Source: Eubacteriales bacterium OttesenSCG-928-N13
GTDB lineage: Bacteria; Bacillota; Clostridia; Christensenellales; Aristaeellaceae
Direction of reading: 5' to 3'
DNA: 32,611 nt
Assembly: GCA_030265545.1 (NCBI GenBank)
Contig: JAJDGF010000007.1
Location: forward strand, 1 to 32,611
Shown here: positions 25,165 through 32,611 of the stretch, in pieces
How positions within the stretch are numbered: the first letter of the stretch is position 1
Layout of the letters: each line of letters starts with the position of its first letter
Notes under the pieces: generated by a model
Databases searched by the model: none
What the model was told of the DNA's origin: nothing
Seen by the model: the letters and a program-made list of their open reading frames with translations, nothing else
Translations under genes and position numbers: made by a program

Positions 25165-25173
25165 TGCTATGAT
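25165..25173 (+). promoter_or_regulatory. Extended -10 promoter of the ABC exporter operon
   Basis: TGCTATGAT at 25165-25173 is an extended -10 match 25 bp before the ATPase start; no clear -35 at the right distance. Confidence 0.4.
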
Positions 25174-25197
25174 TGGATCCATCAGGAGGTGGCATTG

Positions 25198-25908
25198 ATG
25201 ATTTCTGCCAACCATGTGACCAAGAGGTATGGAAAACTGGTCGCGAACAGCGACATATCCTTGCAAGTGATGCCGGGTGAACTATGCGTGCTGCTGGGCC
25301 CCAACGGTGCGGGCAAGTCCACGTTGATCAAATCAATCTGCGGACTGCTGCGATTCGATGGGCGCATCGAGATCGGTGGCCATGAGAACCACACCACCGA
25401 TGCCAAGCGGCTGCTGGGCTATGTGCCCGAGATGCCCGCGCTGTATCCGATGCTGACCGTGTGGGAGCATCTGGCGTTCATCGCACGCGCCTACAATCTG
25501 GGCGATGACTGGACAGCGCGCGCTGAGGGGATGCTCGATCGATTTGAATTGATGGACAAGCGCGATTCGCTCGGCAAGCAGCTCTCAAAAGGCATGCAGC
25601 AAAAGCTGAGCCTCACCATCGCGCTGCTGCCCCAGCCCAAGGCGCTGATCTTGGATGAACCTTTGATCGGGCTGGATCCGCACGCCATTCGTGCACTGAA
25701 AGATCTGCTGAATGAGCTCAAGGCGCAGCAATGCGCGCTGATGATGAGCACGCACATGATCGAAAGCGTGGAGGACAACTGGGACGCCACCCACATCATG
25801 ATGGGCGGGCGGCTGGCGCGCACGGTGCGTCGCGATGAGCTGAGCACGGACGAGTCGCTGGAGGATGTGTTCTTCCAGATCACCGAAGGGGATGTGAACC
25901 ATGCGTAG
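25198..25908 (+). CDS. ABC transporter ATP-binding protein
   Basis: 236 residues from the ATG at 25198 (AGGAGGT seven bases upstream). Walker A is GPNGAGKST (about 36-44), the signature LSKGMQQKLSL, Walker B ALILDEPLIGLD, and the switch His is in MMSTHMIES. The signature has LSKG instead of LSGG, common in ABC-2-type exporter ATPases. It ends 8 bp inside the next gene, which encodes the membrane partner, so the two form one exporter. The substrate is unknown; no regulator or peptide precursor gene is adjacent. Confidence 0.95.
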   Translation: MISANHVTKRYGKLVANSDISLQVMPGELCVLLGPNGAGKSTLIKSICGLLRFDGRIEIGGHENHTTDAKRLLGYVPEMPALYPMLTVWEHLAFIARAYNLGDDWTARAEGMLDRFELMDKRDSLGKQLSKGMQQKLSLTIALLPQPKALILDEPLIGLDPHAIRALKDLLNELKAQQCALMMSTHMIESVEDNWDATHIMMGGRLARTVRRDELSTDESLEDVFFQITEGDVNHA

Positions 25909-27481
25909 CATCGGCTATCTGCTATTGACGAGCCTGAAAAACACCATCAAGCAGCTGCGCGAAAGCCCGGCCAAGCTGATCATGGTGATCGCGGTGATTG
26001 GGTTCATGGGCTTTCTGATCGTGTTAGGCGGGATGGATGGGACGGACAGCTTTCTGCATCTGGACATGAATTATTTGAAGGCGGGCTATTTCGCGCTGCT
26101 GATGCTGTTTCTGGTGATGGCAGTGATGAAGGGGCTGAACTCGGGCGATACGTTCTTTGAGATGAACGATGTGAACATGCTGTTTGTGTCGCCCGTCAGT
26201 CCAAGGTTGATATTGGGCTATGGCCTGATCCGCGCGCTCAAGACGGCGTTCTGGGGCGGGTTCTTCCTGCTGTTTCAATACAACAACATCGCACGCCTGT
26301 TTGATATCAATTATGGTTCGATGTGGTTGATGCTGGGCGGATACATGCTGGTGATCGTGGTGTGTCAGATGATCAGTTTGCTTTTATATAGCACCACAAA
26401 CGGCCGCCCAAAGCGCAAGCGTGCGGTGAAAATCGGGATGGTGATCCTTTGCCTGCCGCTGGTTCTTCAGCTGGTTGTACCGTTTTTGCAGCATGGAAAC
26501 CTGCTCGGCACACTGAATGCGTTCGCGTATTCTCCGCTGCTGGATTGGTTCCCGATTGCAGGCTGGGGCGCAGGTGGCGTGACCCATCTGCTGATGGGCA
26601 ACTATGGCATGGCGCTGCTGCTATTGGCGCTGATCCCGATCGCGATTCTGGTGCTGGCCCGCGTGGTGCTGAGCGCGAATGTGGACTACTACGAGGACGT
26701 GCTGGTCGCCACCGAAACCATGGCTGAGAAAAAGCACGCCGCGCAGCAGGGGAGCATGAACACCGATGATTCGCGCAAGAAGAGGCCGATCGTGGCGCGC
26801 AGCGGCGACATCTGGGGACATGGCGCGCGGGCGCTGCTGGGTAGGCATCTGCGTGAGATGCGGCGGGAGAATCCGCTGCTGCTCAGCTGGCACAGCTGGC
26901 TGGTCATTGCCGGCGCTGCGCTGATTGGGCTGTTTGCGCGCGGCGAGCTGGGGATGGAGTTCATCTTCATGATTCTGATGTGGATGCAGGTCTTTCTGGT
27001 GGGCACAGGGCGCGGATTGAAGGAGACATATAAGCATTATCTGTATATGATTCCCGCATCGTCCACATCCAAGCTGGTCTGGAGCAACATGGAGCTGGTG
27101 TTCCGCACGTTCATTGAGGGCCTGCTGATCTTCCCAATATGCGGGTTGATCATGGGCGATGGACTGGGCCTGATCGCGCTGTGCGTGATCTGCTATACGC
27201 TGTTCACGATGCTGCTGATTGCGATCAACCTGCTGTCCATGCGCTTCACCGGCGCGAACCTGAGCTCCGGCCTGATGCTGATCTATTATTTCATCGGCGT
27301 GATTCTAGTCATGGTGCCCGGGCTGGTACCCGCGATCATGGTGGGCGTGCAATTTGGCAGCCTGTTGTGGCCGCTGGCGATTTTGAGCGCGTGGTCGTTG
27401 ATCGCGGCGCTGGGCTGCTTCGCGCTGTCCCGTGGCGTGTTGAATAAGTGCGATATGCCCGTGATGGAGGCGCGCAAGTGA
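25901..27481 (+). CDS. ABC-2-type exporter membrane protein (putative ABC exporter family)
   Basis: 526 residues with about ten or more hydrophobic segments in two groups (roughly 25-270 and 335-515), separated by a charged cytoplasmic stretch (MAEKKHAAQQGSMNTDDSRKK region). The N-terminal half has EMNDVNMLFVSPVSPRLILGYGLIRALK, a pattern I associate with the putative ABC exporter family (ABC_export, PF16962) that pairs with stand-alone ATPases in Bacillota. The length is about twice that of a single ABC-2 permease, consistent with both halves fused in one chain. Start at 25901 overlaps the ATPase gene by 8 bp. Substrate cannot be inferred. Confidence 0.85.
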   Translation: MRSIGYLLLTSLKNTIKQLRESPAKLIMVIAVIGFMGFLIVLGGMDGTDSFLHLDMNYLKAGYFALLMLFLVMAVMKGLNSGDTFFEMNDVNMLFVSPVSPRLILGYGLIRALKTAFWGGFFLLFQYNNIARLFDINYGSMWLMLGGYMLVIVVCQMISLLLYSTTNGRPKRKRAVKIGMVILCLPLVLQLVVPFLQHGNLLGTLNAFAYSPLLDWFPIAGWGAGGVTHLLMGNYGMALLLLALIPIAILVLARVVLSANVDYYEDVLVATETMAEKKHAAQQGSMNTDDSRKKRPIVARSGDIWGHGARALLGRHLREMRRENPLLLSWHSWLVIAGAALIGLFARGELGMEFIFMILMWMQVFLVGTGRGLKETYKHYLYMIPASSTSKLVWSNMELVFRTFIEGLLIFPICGLIMGDGLGLIALCVICYTLFTMLLIAINLLSMRFTGANLSSGLMLIYYFIGVILVMVPGLVPAIMVGVQFGSLLWPLAILSAWSLIAALGCFALSRGVLNKCDMPVMEARK

Positions 27482-27526
27482 TCCAAGGGCTTTGGGAGTG
27501 TTCTTGCAATGCCCGATACTGCGCCA

Positions 27527-27555
27527 TTGACAAAAGGGGCGCAATGCAGTACGAT
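27527..27555 (+). promoter_or_regulatory. Promoter of the flavodoxin gene
   Basis: Consensus TTGACA (27527-27532), 17-bp spacer, TACGAT (27550-27555), about 35 bp before the start codon. Confidence 0.6.
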
Positions 27556-27590
27556 CTGGGTATCATATGGATGAAAGGGTCTGAGGCGGA

Positions 27591-28013
27591 ATGAATGTGA
27601 GTGTGATCTATCATTCGATGACGGGCAACACCAAGAAGGTGGCCGAGGTCATCGCAAGCGAGCTGCATGTGACCGCGCAGCCGGTGAATGGCGCGAGGGC
27701 GCCCGCAGCGCTGGATCTGCTGGTGCTGGGAGACGGGGCCTATGCGGGAAACATCAACAAAGGGATGACGACGTTCATCCAGTCACTCACGCCCGACATG
27801 GTGAAGCGCGCCGCGCTGTTTAGCACCTATGGCGGGCAGAACGAGGCGCTCCCGCTGATGCGGCAGCTGCTGGAGCAGCAGGGGATCGAGGTCGTAAAGG
27901 AGACGTTCTCCTGTGCAGGGAAGGCATTCTTTTTCATGCATCGCGGGCATCCGAATGCGTCCGATCTGGATGCCGCGCGCCAATTCGCTAGGCGGCTGCT
28001 CAGCGTCCAATAA
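27591..28013 (+). CDS. Flavodoxin-family protein
   Basis: 140 residues, the size of a short-chain flavodoxin. The FMN phosphate-binding loop is at the N-terminus: VIYHSMTGNTKKVAE (residues 5-19). The middle has LDLLVLGDGAYAGNINKGM, where the second flavin loop lies, and the third is ALFSTYGGQNEA, followed by a Cys-containing FSCAGKAFFFMHRGHP segment. Cytoplasmic electron carrier or flavodoxin-like oxidoreductase; the partner is unknown. The start at 27591 has AAAGGGT about ten bases upstream and GAGGCGGA directly adjacent. It is a single-gene unit with its own promoter. Confidence 0.87.
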   Translation: MNVSVIYHSMTGNTKKVAEVIASELHVTAQPVNGARAPAALDLLVLGDGAYAGNINKGMTTFIQSLTPDMVKRAALFSTYGGQNEALPLMRQLLEQQGIEVVKETFSCAGKAFFFMHRGHPNASDLDAARQFARRLLSVQ

Positions 28014-28048
28014 CCGAATACCACCAACCCAAAGCCCCGAAAACGCAA

Positions 28049-28590
28049 CTGAACTGCACCCCATCTGTTAGACAGTATAGTATACTGAAAAACAAATGGG
28101 GTGTTTTTATGCCAAAAGGAGTAGCGAACAAGCGATATACAGCGGAATTCAAGAAGCATGGAATAGAAACGTTGCGAACAGAAAGCTCAGCTACGGCGAG
28201 ACAGCCCGTCGATTCGAGGTGAACGAGCATCACCGGATACGGGATTGGGAACGAATTCACTTGTCATACGGAAAGGAAGGCTTTCATCTGGCGCGCGGAG
28301 GACGAGTAGGGAAGGGTGCTTCTCCGAAATTGAAACCCGAGGTTAAAGAAAACCCAATTGCAGGGAATGACTACCCAAAACACTTGCAAGCCTTGGTTTT
28401 GGGAAATGAGCGAAAAGCGCGGAAAAGCGCGCAGGCAATTCTGAAACTGAGGCATATATACAAGCTTGACCTATTCTTGGAAATCGCGCAATTGCCAAGA
28501 GCAACCGACTACTACCATGTCAAACAGAAATCAGAGCCTGGCAAATGTGCACGACCACGAGAAAAGCTTGTTTCACCCAAATGCCGTCAA
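28049..28590 (+). mobile_element. Remnant of an IS3/IS150-group insertion sequence
   Basis: The left end CTGAACTGCACCCC is at 28049-28062, followed by the inverted repeat CAGTATA-G-TATACTG (28073-28087) and the transposase start at 28109. The element ends without a recognisable right end next to the marR stop codon at 28594, so it lost its 3' part. The same left end recurs at 5152-5193. It lies at the junction between the GC-rich backbone and the AT-rich MarR/MATE cluster. Confidence 0.75.
28109..28590 (+). pseudogene. Frameshifted, truncated IS3-family transposase
   Basis: The ATG at 28109 starts MPKGVANKRYTAEFKKHG, typical of the OrfA helix-turn-helix part of IS150-like transposases. After about 25 codons (near 28183) the frame is lost. 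Restoring one A in the run GAAAGC brings back KLSYGETARRFEVNEH and continues through WERIHL, ARGGRVGKGA, LQALVLGNE and LEIAQLPRATDYYHVKQ, which is the OrfA/OrfB junction and the start of OrfB. Sequence similarity fades after about 28570, and the DDE catalytic core is missing altogether. Other substitutions (for example LGNERKARK) also look decayed. It cannot be active. Confidence 0.85.
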
Positions 28591-28593
28591 CAA

Positions 28594-29085
28594 TTATTCG
28601 CGCGCCTCTTTCGTACTTTCGTTATTGCCCCCGTTGCGAATCGTTTCATCAACGAATTCGCAATACGAGTTTCCGTATATTTCGAGCAGGCGGATCAGTT
28701 CGTCGCGCTTCTGCGTTCCCAAGCTGGAAACGGCCACCTCGTCAGCCGTCCAAAGCGGCGTGATGATTTCCTCGGCATATTTCCTGCCTTTTTCTGTTAA
28801 TAGGATCATCTTGTTCCTGCGGTCAGACGTAGTTTCCTTTAGCTCTACATAGCCGCTCTCCCAAAAAGACTTGACGACCAGATTCACACTTTGCTTCGGA
28901 TAATGCGTCTGATCACATATGAGCTTCTGCGTACAAGTGTCCTGATACGCAAATATGATTTCCAGCACAGTGATGCTGATATATGTTAAGCCCTTCGCTT
29001 TGGCATATTCTTCGTATGCGCGGTCAATCGTCTGTAGCTTGTCCATAAGGCGAGTTGAGTACATTTGCATTTCCGGGTTGCTCAT
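28594..29085 (-). CDS. MarR-family transcriptional regulator
   Basis: 163 residues from the ATG at 29085, with GGAGGT nine bases upstream; an upstream in-frame start at 29112 lies in the -10 region of its promoter and is unlikely. The winged helix-turn-helix is visible: YISITVLEIIFAYQDTC, then LICDQTHYPKQSVNLVVKSFWESGYVEL as the recognition helix region, then the wing TTSDRRNKMILLTEKGRKYAEEI. MarR proteins are dimers that usually repress nearby efflux or stress genes and release DNA on binding small molecules. The likely targets are the adjacent cytidylate-kinase-like and MATE genes upstream on the same strand, and itself. The IS remnant abuts the gene's 3' end without disrupting it. Confidence 0.92.
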   Translation of the reverse strand: MSNPEMQMYSTRLMDKLQTIDRAYEEYAKAKGLTYISITVLEIIFAYQDTCTQKLICDQTHYPKQSVNLVVKSFWESGYVELKETTSDRRNKMILLTEKGRKYAEEIITPLWTADEVAVSSLGTQKRDELIRLLEIYGNSYCEFVDETIRNGGNNESTKEARE

Positions 29086-29111
29086 TCGTCTTACACCTCC
29101 AGTCACATTCA

Positions 29112-29140
29112 ATTATATAAGGATATCGCCATTTTGTAAA
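29112..29140 (-). promoter_or_regulatory. Promoter of the marR gene
   Basis: Minus-strand TTTACA (29135-29140), 17-bp spacer, consensus TATAAT (29112-29117). It gives marR its own transcript in the 59-bp gap after the cytidylate-kinase-like gene. Confidence 0.7.
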
Positions 29141-29144
29141 CCGA

Positions 29145-29744
29145 CTATATCGTATCTGCCAGCTTTTTTGCTATATCCTTGATCGAGCGCCCGGAGGTAT
29201 TGATTAAGAGGTCATAGTGTGCTTTTTCGCCCCAGACTGCGCTGGTATAGAGCGCATAGTATTTTGAACGCTGTGCATCCACCGCTTTGATATGCTGCTG
29301 CATTTCCTTGTCTGAAAAATGTTCGTGTTCAGAGCCTTTTTCCTTGCAGCGAGCCACTTTGCTTTCCATATTTGCATAGGTAAAAATGCGGAACGGGGCA
29401 TGGTCCTCCAACACAAACTCTGCGCATCGCCCAATAATCACGCAGTCTGATTTTTCAGCCATCTCTTTCATTATGCCGCTCTGCACTTGAAAAACAGCAT
29501 GAGACTGTTCTAAGGGATGGTTCTTCATGTAATGAAAACTCCGCCCAATCCGTATGGGAAACAGGTGATGTGGCTGCCCCTGGGTTACCTCTTGAAAGTA
29601 TTTCTTTGATAACTCGGTGTGCTTGGCAAGCTCTTCAATGATCTGCTTGTCATAATATTCGATGTGCAGCGCCTCCGCAAGTCGGCGGCCAAGCTCACGT
29701 CCGCCGCTACCAAATTCACGACCGATCGTAATAATCCGGTTCAT
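29145..29744 (-). CDS. Cytidylate-kinase-like family protein
   Basis: 199 residues with a P-loop start: MNRIITIGREFGSGGRELGRRLAE, where GREFGSGG replaces the classic GxxGxGKS. Next come IEYYDKQIIEELAK, a central CVIIGRCAEFVLED, and a C-terminal YDLLINTSGRSIKDIAKKL. This matches the Cytidylate_kin2-type proteins common in Clostridia, which are related to CMP kinase but whose substrate is unproven. It lies between the MATE and marR genes on the same strand, 39 bp after the MATE stop, with GGAGGG six bases before the ATG. In such clusters it may modify a compound also handled by the pump, but that is speculation. Confidence 0.88.
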   Translation of the reverse strand: MNRIITIGREFGSGGRELGRRLAEALHIEYYDKQIIEELAKHTELSKKYFQEVTQGQPHHLFPIRIGRSFHYMKNHPLEQSHAVFQVQSGIMKEMAEKSDCVIIGRCAEFVLEDHAPFRIFTYANMESKVARCKEKGSEHEHFSDKEMQQHIKAVDAQRSKYYALYTSAVWGEKAHYDLLINTSGRSIKDIAKKLADTI

Positions 29745-29783
29745 TTCGTACCCTCCGTTTCAGTTATACGTTTGCGCATCTCC

Positions 29784-31115
29784 TCACGCATAATGATAGA
29801 CCGACTTCTTCTTTTTGAAATAGTACACGGACATGATGATGCTCAAAACCTCAGCCATCGGCAGCGCAATCCAAACGCCAAGGACGCCGAGCATCGGCGG
29901 CAGAATCAGGAGCGGGATGATCAAGAATATAAGGGTGCGGAACAGGGAGAGCATTGCCGATGTCCTCCCGTCGTTGAATGCGGTGAACATAGACGATGCA
30001 AACAGGTTAAAGCCCATAAAGAGGAATGCGACTGAAAAGATATACATGCCATTCACCGCCATTTCAATGACGTTTTCCACGCCCTCGGCATAGAGACGCG
30101 CGATCGGTCTTGCCGCCGGAAACATGGCAATGCAGGTGAACACGGACATGATACCAATCGTTCTGAGGGCAATCTTATATATCTTTTGCAAGTTTTCATT
30201 ATTTTGTCCGCCGTAATTGAAGCTGATGACAGGTGCAATTCCCATCGTGTATCCCATATAGACCGCAGACAAAATTGTTTGCGCAGAAAGGACAATTGCA
30301 CCGGCAGCGACACCATCCGAGCCGGCCTTTTGCATCAGAATAATGTTCATTGCCACCATTGTGACACTGATTGATAGCATACCAACCATTTCACTCATGC
30401 CGTTTCCACAAGCCTTTAAGAGTGCCCGGCCATTCCATTTCGGTTTTACAAGGGACAAGCTCCCGTTTCGCTTAAAGATAAAGTATGCAAGCCCGGCTAT
30501 GCTTTGGAATACATAGCCGATGCCTGTTGCATAGGCGGCTCCAGCAACACCAAGGGGAATCACTGCAATCAGAACATAGTCAAAAATGATATTCAAAACG
30601 CCGCCAATGAGCGACAATCCAAAACCAAGCCCCGGCTTTCCCGCCGTGACAAAAAACATTTGCACCAGCATTCCAATCATTGCAAACGGTATTACGAACA
30701 TAAGAGGAATTGCATACGCTTCACAGGTGGGGTATAGCGCGGCATCCGCGCCCATTGCGTATAAAATGGGCTGCCGAAATATGAGCCCCACAACAGCAAA
30801 AATCACGCTGACCATGACACAGAACACAAGAAAGAACGAGAAATTTTGCTTTGATTCAAGATCCTTTTCTTCTCCGAGCTGCTTGGCAATTAGGGCACTT
30901 CCTCCTGCGGCAATCATTGTGCCGATGGCCAATGTTATTGCAAGCAGAGGTCCTACGATGTTAACGGCAGATAGTGCATCCGTATCGATTAAGTTCGATA
31001 CAAAAAGCGAATCCACAAGACTGTAAACATTCATAAACACAGTGGATAGAATGGTTGGCAGTGCGTATTTCAGCAGTGATACGGGTGTGATTTTCATGTT
31101 GAGCGAGTTTTTCAT
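29784..31115 (-). CDS. MATE-family efflux transporter
   Basis: 443 residues from the ATG at 31115 (GGAGG six bases upstream; the frame extends further without a better start). Twelve hydrophobic segments in two six-helix halves. The start LLKYALPTILSTVFMNVYSLVDSLFVSNLIDTDALSAVNIVGPL is a standard MATE entry, and MFFVTAGKPGLGFGLSLIGGVLNIIFDYVLI is the conserved central motif, repeated less well in the second half. These pumps export cationic drugs, dyes or metabolites in exchange for Na+ or H+. It is the first gene of a transcript with a consensus promoter and likely operator sequences, followed by the cytidylate-kinase-like and marR genes. The base composition is more AT-rich than upstream genes, which suggests acquisition by transfer. 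Confidence 0.94.
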   Translation of the reverse strand: MKNSLNMKITPVSLLKYALPTILSTVFMNVYSLVDSLFVSNLIDTDALSAVNIVGPLLAITLAIGTMIAAGGSALIAKQLGEEKDLESKQNFSFFLVFCVMVSVIFAVVGLIFRQPILYAMGADAALYPTCEAYAIPLMFVIPFAMIGMLVQMFFVTAGKPGLGFGLSLIGGVLNIIFDYVLIAVIPLGVAGAAYATGIGYVFQSIAGLAYFIFKRNGSLSLVKPKWNGRALLKACGNGMSEMVGMLSISVTMVAMNIILMQKAGSDGVAAGAIVLSAQTILSAVYMGYTMGIAPVISFNYGGQNNENLQKIYKIALRTIGIMSVFTCIAMFPAARPIARLYAEGVENVIEMAVNGMYIFSVAFLFMGFNLFASSMFTAFNDGRTSAMLSLFRTLIFLIIPLLILPPMLGVLGVWIALPMAEVLSIIMSVYYFKKKKSVYHYA

Positions 31116-31144
31116 GCGATGCCTCCGATGGTAAAATATATTAA

Positions 31145-31208
31145 CGGTCAATGAAACAGACCGATTATATCACGGGAACTCGTCATTGTCAATAGTCCAT
31201 TTACGGAC
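31145..31208 (-). promoter_or_regulatory. Consensus promoter of the MATE operon flanked by inverted repeats
   Basis: Minus-strand TTGACA (31187-31192), 17-bp spacer and TATAAT (31164-31169) are both perfect consensus. Two inverted repeats frame it: CGGTC-N9-GACCG at 31145-31163, immediately downstream of the -10 where a repressor would block initiation, and GTCC-N6-GGAC at 31195-31208, just upstream of the -35. They are candidate binding sites for the MarR protein; binding is inference. Confidence 0.75.
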
Positions 31209-31271
31209 GAATTTTGTTTACGAATCTTGGGTCATGTCAAACCGCTGTTTTCGGGACTTTTGTTTTGCCGA

Positions 31272-31299
31272 ACTTGCCGATCCCATCGAACATAGGATG
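31272..31299 (+). promoter_or_regulatory. Possible SigK-type promoter of the cysteine-rich gene
   Basis: AACT at 31271-31274 and CATAGGATG at 31291-31299 are separated by 16 bp after ACT, close to the SigK pattern of AC followed 16-17 bp later by CATANNNTA. The last base differs. No vegetative promoter of similar quality is seen between 31200 and 31346. The pattern is short and may be chance. Confidence 0.3.
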
Positions 31300-31346
31300 C
31301 CATGGCGGCATATGTGCGCCGATTCTATTTGAAGGAAGTGCATACA

Positions 31347-32611
31347 ATGAATGACACTACATACGGGAACGGCCTCGGCCGCACAGATCCCTGCCCGTGT
31401 GCGAAGAATGCACGCGCGCAAGCGGCGTTCGCCAATGCGCTTGCGCTCGATCCGGTCGATGATGTTACCCAGCCCTTCATCATCAACACCTCCAATGACA
31501 TCACAGGCGAGGGGAGCGGCAACGTGCAAGACGATGGAAGTCCTGCCAATTACTGCCACATCCCCGGCGCGATTGCGGGCGATTCCAACTATCGCCGAAA
31601 TATGGCGCCCAATGACGGCATATTCCAGTTCTATTTCACGCCCGATGGCGGCACGCAGCAGTATGCGTATTGCCTGGAGAAGACCAAGGTCGGCCCAACA
31701 ACCCCGATCCCCTATGAAACGGGGCCGATCGATTCGTTGATGGCGCAGCTGTCTGAGCGCCAGCGGCTGATGATCTCATGGATCATTGCCAATTCGTTTC
31801 CGGCCATCAGTGCGCAGCAGACATTCATCAATACCGATGTCGATCCGAGCGGCTTGAACGATTATGACGCGTATGCCGTGGTCTCGACCGCGCTGTACCT
31901 GGTGACCGGCGAGGTATCCAATTCCGCGGTCAACTTTCTGGAATGCTCGGGCGACGTGCTGCATCCAAAGAGCCCGCGATTGAGGACATCCACGCTGAAT
32001 TTGGTGCAGCTGGCGGGCGAATATGCCGATCAGGTGATGAACGCCCAATCGAGCGCCTCGGCAGCGGCCACCTCCGCGATGCGCGCGCAGATGAACTGCT
32101 GCTCGGGCGCCTCCGCGATTTTGTGCTGCAACGAGACAAGCGTTCCCAGCGACTCGGCCGAGCCATATATCGCCTTCATTGGCTGCCCGGACGAGGTGCG
32201 CATGGTGTGCGGACGCCCGCTGATCGGGCCGTTTGTGATCACGTCCAGCTTTGCCGGCACGCCCACGCTCACATTTGATGCCGCGTGCATGTGCGGCGAT
32301 GTGTTCAGCGTCAGCTATGCCGATTTCTGCGGGAATGCCATCTCCGGGCCCACGCTCGGGCAGGAGTTCTATCTGTCCATTCGCGTCAAGCGCACGCATT
32401 TTTGCTTCACGATTGGTGCGTCGATCAGCGGTACAGTCAACCGGGTGAACTACGCGGGCGAGACCGTGGTCATCCCGGGGGTGGACTATCAGACGCTCGG
32501 CTTCGTCACAACCAATGTGCCGTTTGCCATCACCGTCTCGATGTGCGTGTGCGTTGATTTGAGCAGCGTGGCTGTGGAGACGCGGGTCGAGGGCTCCTCC
32601 TCGATCCATAT
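31347..32611 (+). CDS. Cysteine-rich protein with a thioester-domain-like N-terminal part, truncated by the window end
   Basis: The frame is open from the ATG at 31347 (GAAGGAAG upstream) to the window end, 421 codons without a stop. An in-frame ATG at 31302 would add 15 residues but lacks a good ribosome binding site. There is no signal peptide. Residues about 95-195 (QQYAYCLEK, LMISWIIANSFPA, DAYAVVSTALYLVTGE) resemble thioester domains of Gram-positive surface proteins: Cys109 fits the thioester Cys, but the partner Gln expected in a TQxALW motif is missing (VSTALY). Then come Cys pairs (MNCCSGASAILCCNE) and beta-rich segments with CxC motifs (ACMCGD, MCVCVD). A cysteine-rich, leaderless protein would suit a cross-linked spore coat or exosporium. 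Family assignment is tentative; the gene itself is secure. Confidence 0.75.
   Translation, partial: MNDTTYGNGLGRTDPCPCAKNARAQAAFANALALDPVDDVTQPFIINTSNDITGEGSGNVQDDGSPANYCHIPGAIAGDSNYRRNMAPNDGIFQFYFTPDGGTQQYAYCLEKTKVGPTTPIPYETGPIDSLMAQLSERQRLMISWIIANSFPAISAQQTFINTDVDPSGLNDYDAYAVVSTALYLVTGEVSNSAVNFLECSGDVLHPKSPRLRTSTLNLVQLAGEYADQVMNAQSSASAAATSAMRAQMNCCSGASAILCCNETSVPSDSAEPYIAFIGCPDEVRMVCGRPLIGPFVITSSFAGTPTLTFDAACMCGDVFSVSYADFCGNAISGPTLGQEFYLSIRVKRTHFCFTIGASISGTVNRVNYAGETVVIPGVDYQTLGFVTTNVPFAITVSMCVCVDLSSVAVETRVEGSSSIH

Noticed and set aside
28096..28800. A 234-codon frame as an intact gene
   Set aside because: Only its middle matches an IS3 transposase; its start is out of frame with the true transposase start, and its end is antisense to marR. 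It is a by-product of the frameshift.
31218..31559. 113-codon minus-strand frame at the start of the cysteine-rich gene
   Set aside because: Antisense to the long open plus-strand frame beginning at 31347, and without a ribosome binding site.
1..32611. CRISPR arrays, tRNA and rRNA genes
   Set aside because: No regularly spaced direct repeats, cloverleaf patterns or rRNA sequence were seen on reading through; a tRNAscan or CRISPR finder run would settle small or degenerate cases.

Overview
The window looks like a chromosomal segment of an endospore-forming Bacillota, probably a GC-rich Clostridia relative. The support is a spoIIID gene followed directly by an MreB/Mbl-type actin gene (the Bacillus order), a T-box leader in front of an alanyl-tRNA synthetase gene, GGAGG-type ribosome binding sites, several clustered two-component systems, and a MATE / cytidylate-kinase-like / MarR cluster typical of gut Clostridia. 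Most genes are GC-rich; the multi-PAS kinase (8.7-12.3 kb) and the 28-31.2 kb block are visibly more AT-rich.

Region by region. 1-2.8 kb (minus): a four-gene operon with a solute-binding protein whose lobes are in circularly permuted order, an amino-acid-type ABC permease, a STAS anti-sigma antagonist and a membrane dCACHE sensor cut by the window start. 2.9-5.0 kb (minus): a histidine kinase with seven-transmembrane-type input and its OmpR-type regulator. 5.15 kb: a solitary end of an IS3/IS150-type element. 5.4-8.6 kb (plus): a membrane hybrid histidine kinase, then a two-CDGSH iron-sulfur protein. 8.7-12.3 kb (minus): a 1203-residue hybrid kinase with five PAS and two receiver domains. 12.48-12.79 kb: a gene-free stretch holding a series of hairpins and a diverged direct repeat. 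12.8-14.6 kb (minus): L-fucose isomerase.

14.8-17.7 kb (plus) is a tightly coupled operon of a UDP-glucuronate-4-epimerase-like enzyme, a GHMP kinase whose first motif resembles plant galacturonokinase, and a sugar nucleotidyltransferase; together they could form a salvage route to UDP-hexuronic acids. 17.75-19.8 kb: spoIIID, an mreB-like gene and a YgjP/DUF45 metallopeptidase. 19.8-23.5 kb: a T-box-controlled short alanyl-tRNA synthetase and a glycerol-1-phosphate dehydrogenase (AraM/EgsA) gene. 23.7-25.0 kb (minus): CCA-adding enzyme. 25.2-28.0 kb (plus): an ABC-2-type exporter pair and a small flavodoxin.

28.05-28.59 kb holds a decayed IS3-family element whose left end matches the solitary end at 5.15 kb. 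It abuts an AT-rich minus-strand cluster (MarR regulator, cytidylate-kinase-like protein, MATE efflux pump) with a consensus promoter and nearby inverted repeats. The window ends inside a long cysteine-rich plus-strand gene (from 31347) that resembles thioester-domain surface proteins and is preceded by a possible SigK-type promoter, suggesting a spore-surface role.

The main candidates for something new are the permuted binding protein coupled to STAS/dCACHE signalling, the bacterial galacturonokinase-like operon, the short AlaRS, and the cysteine-rich protein at the right edge. All family assignments are from reading motifs by eye; no database search was possible.
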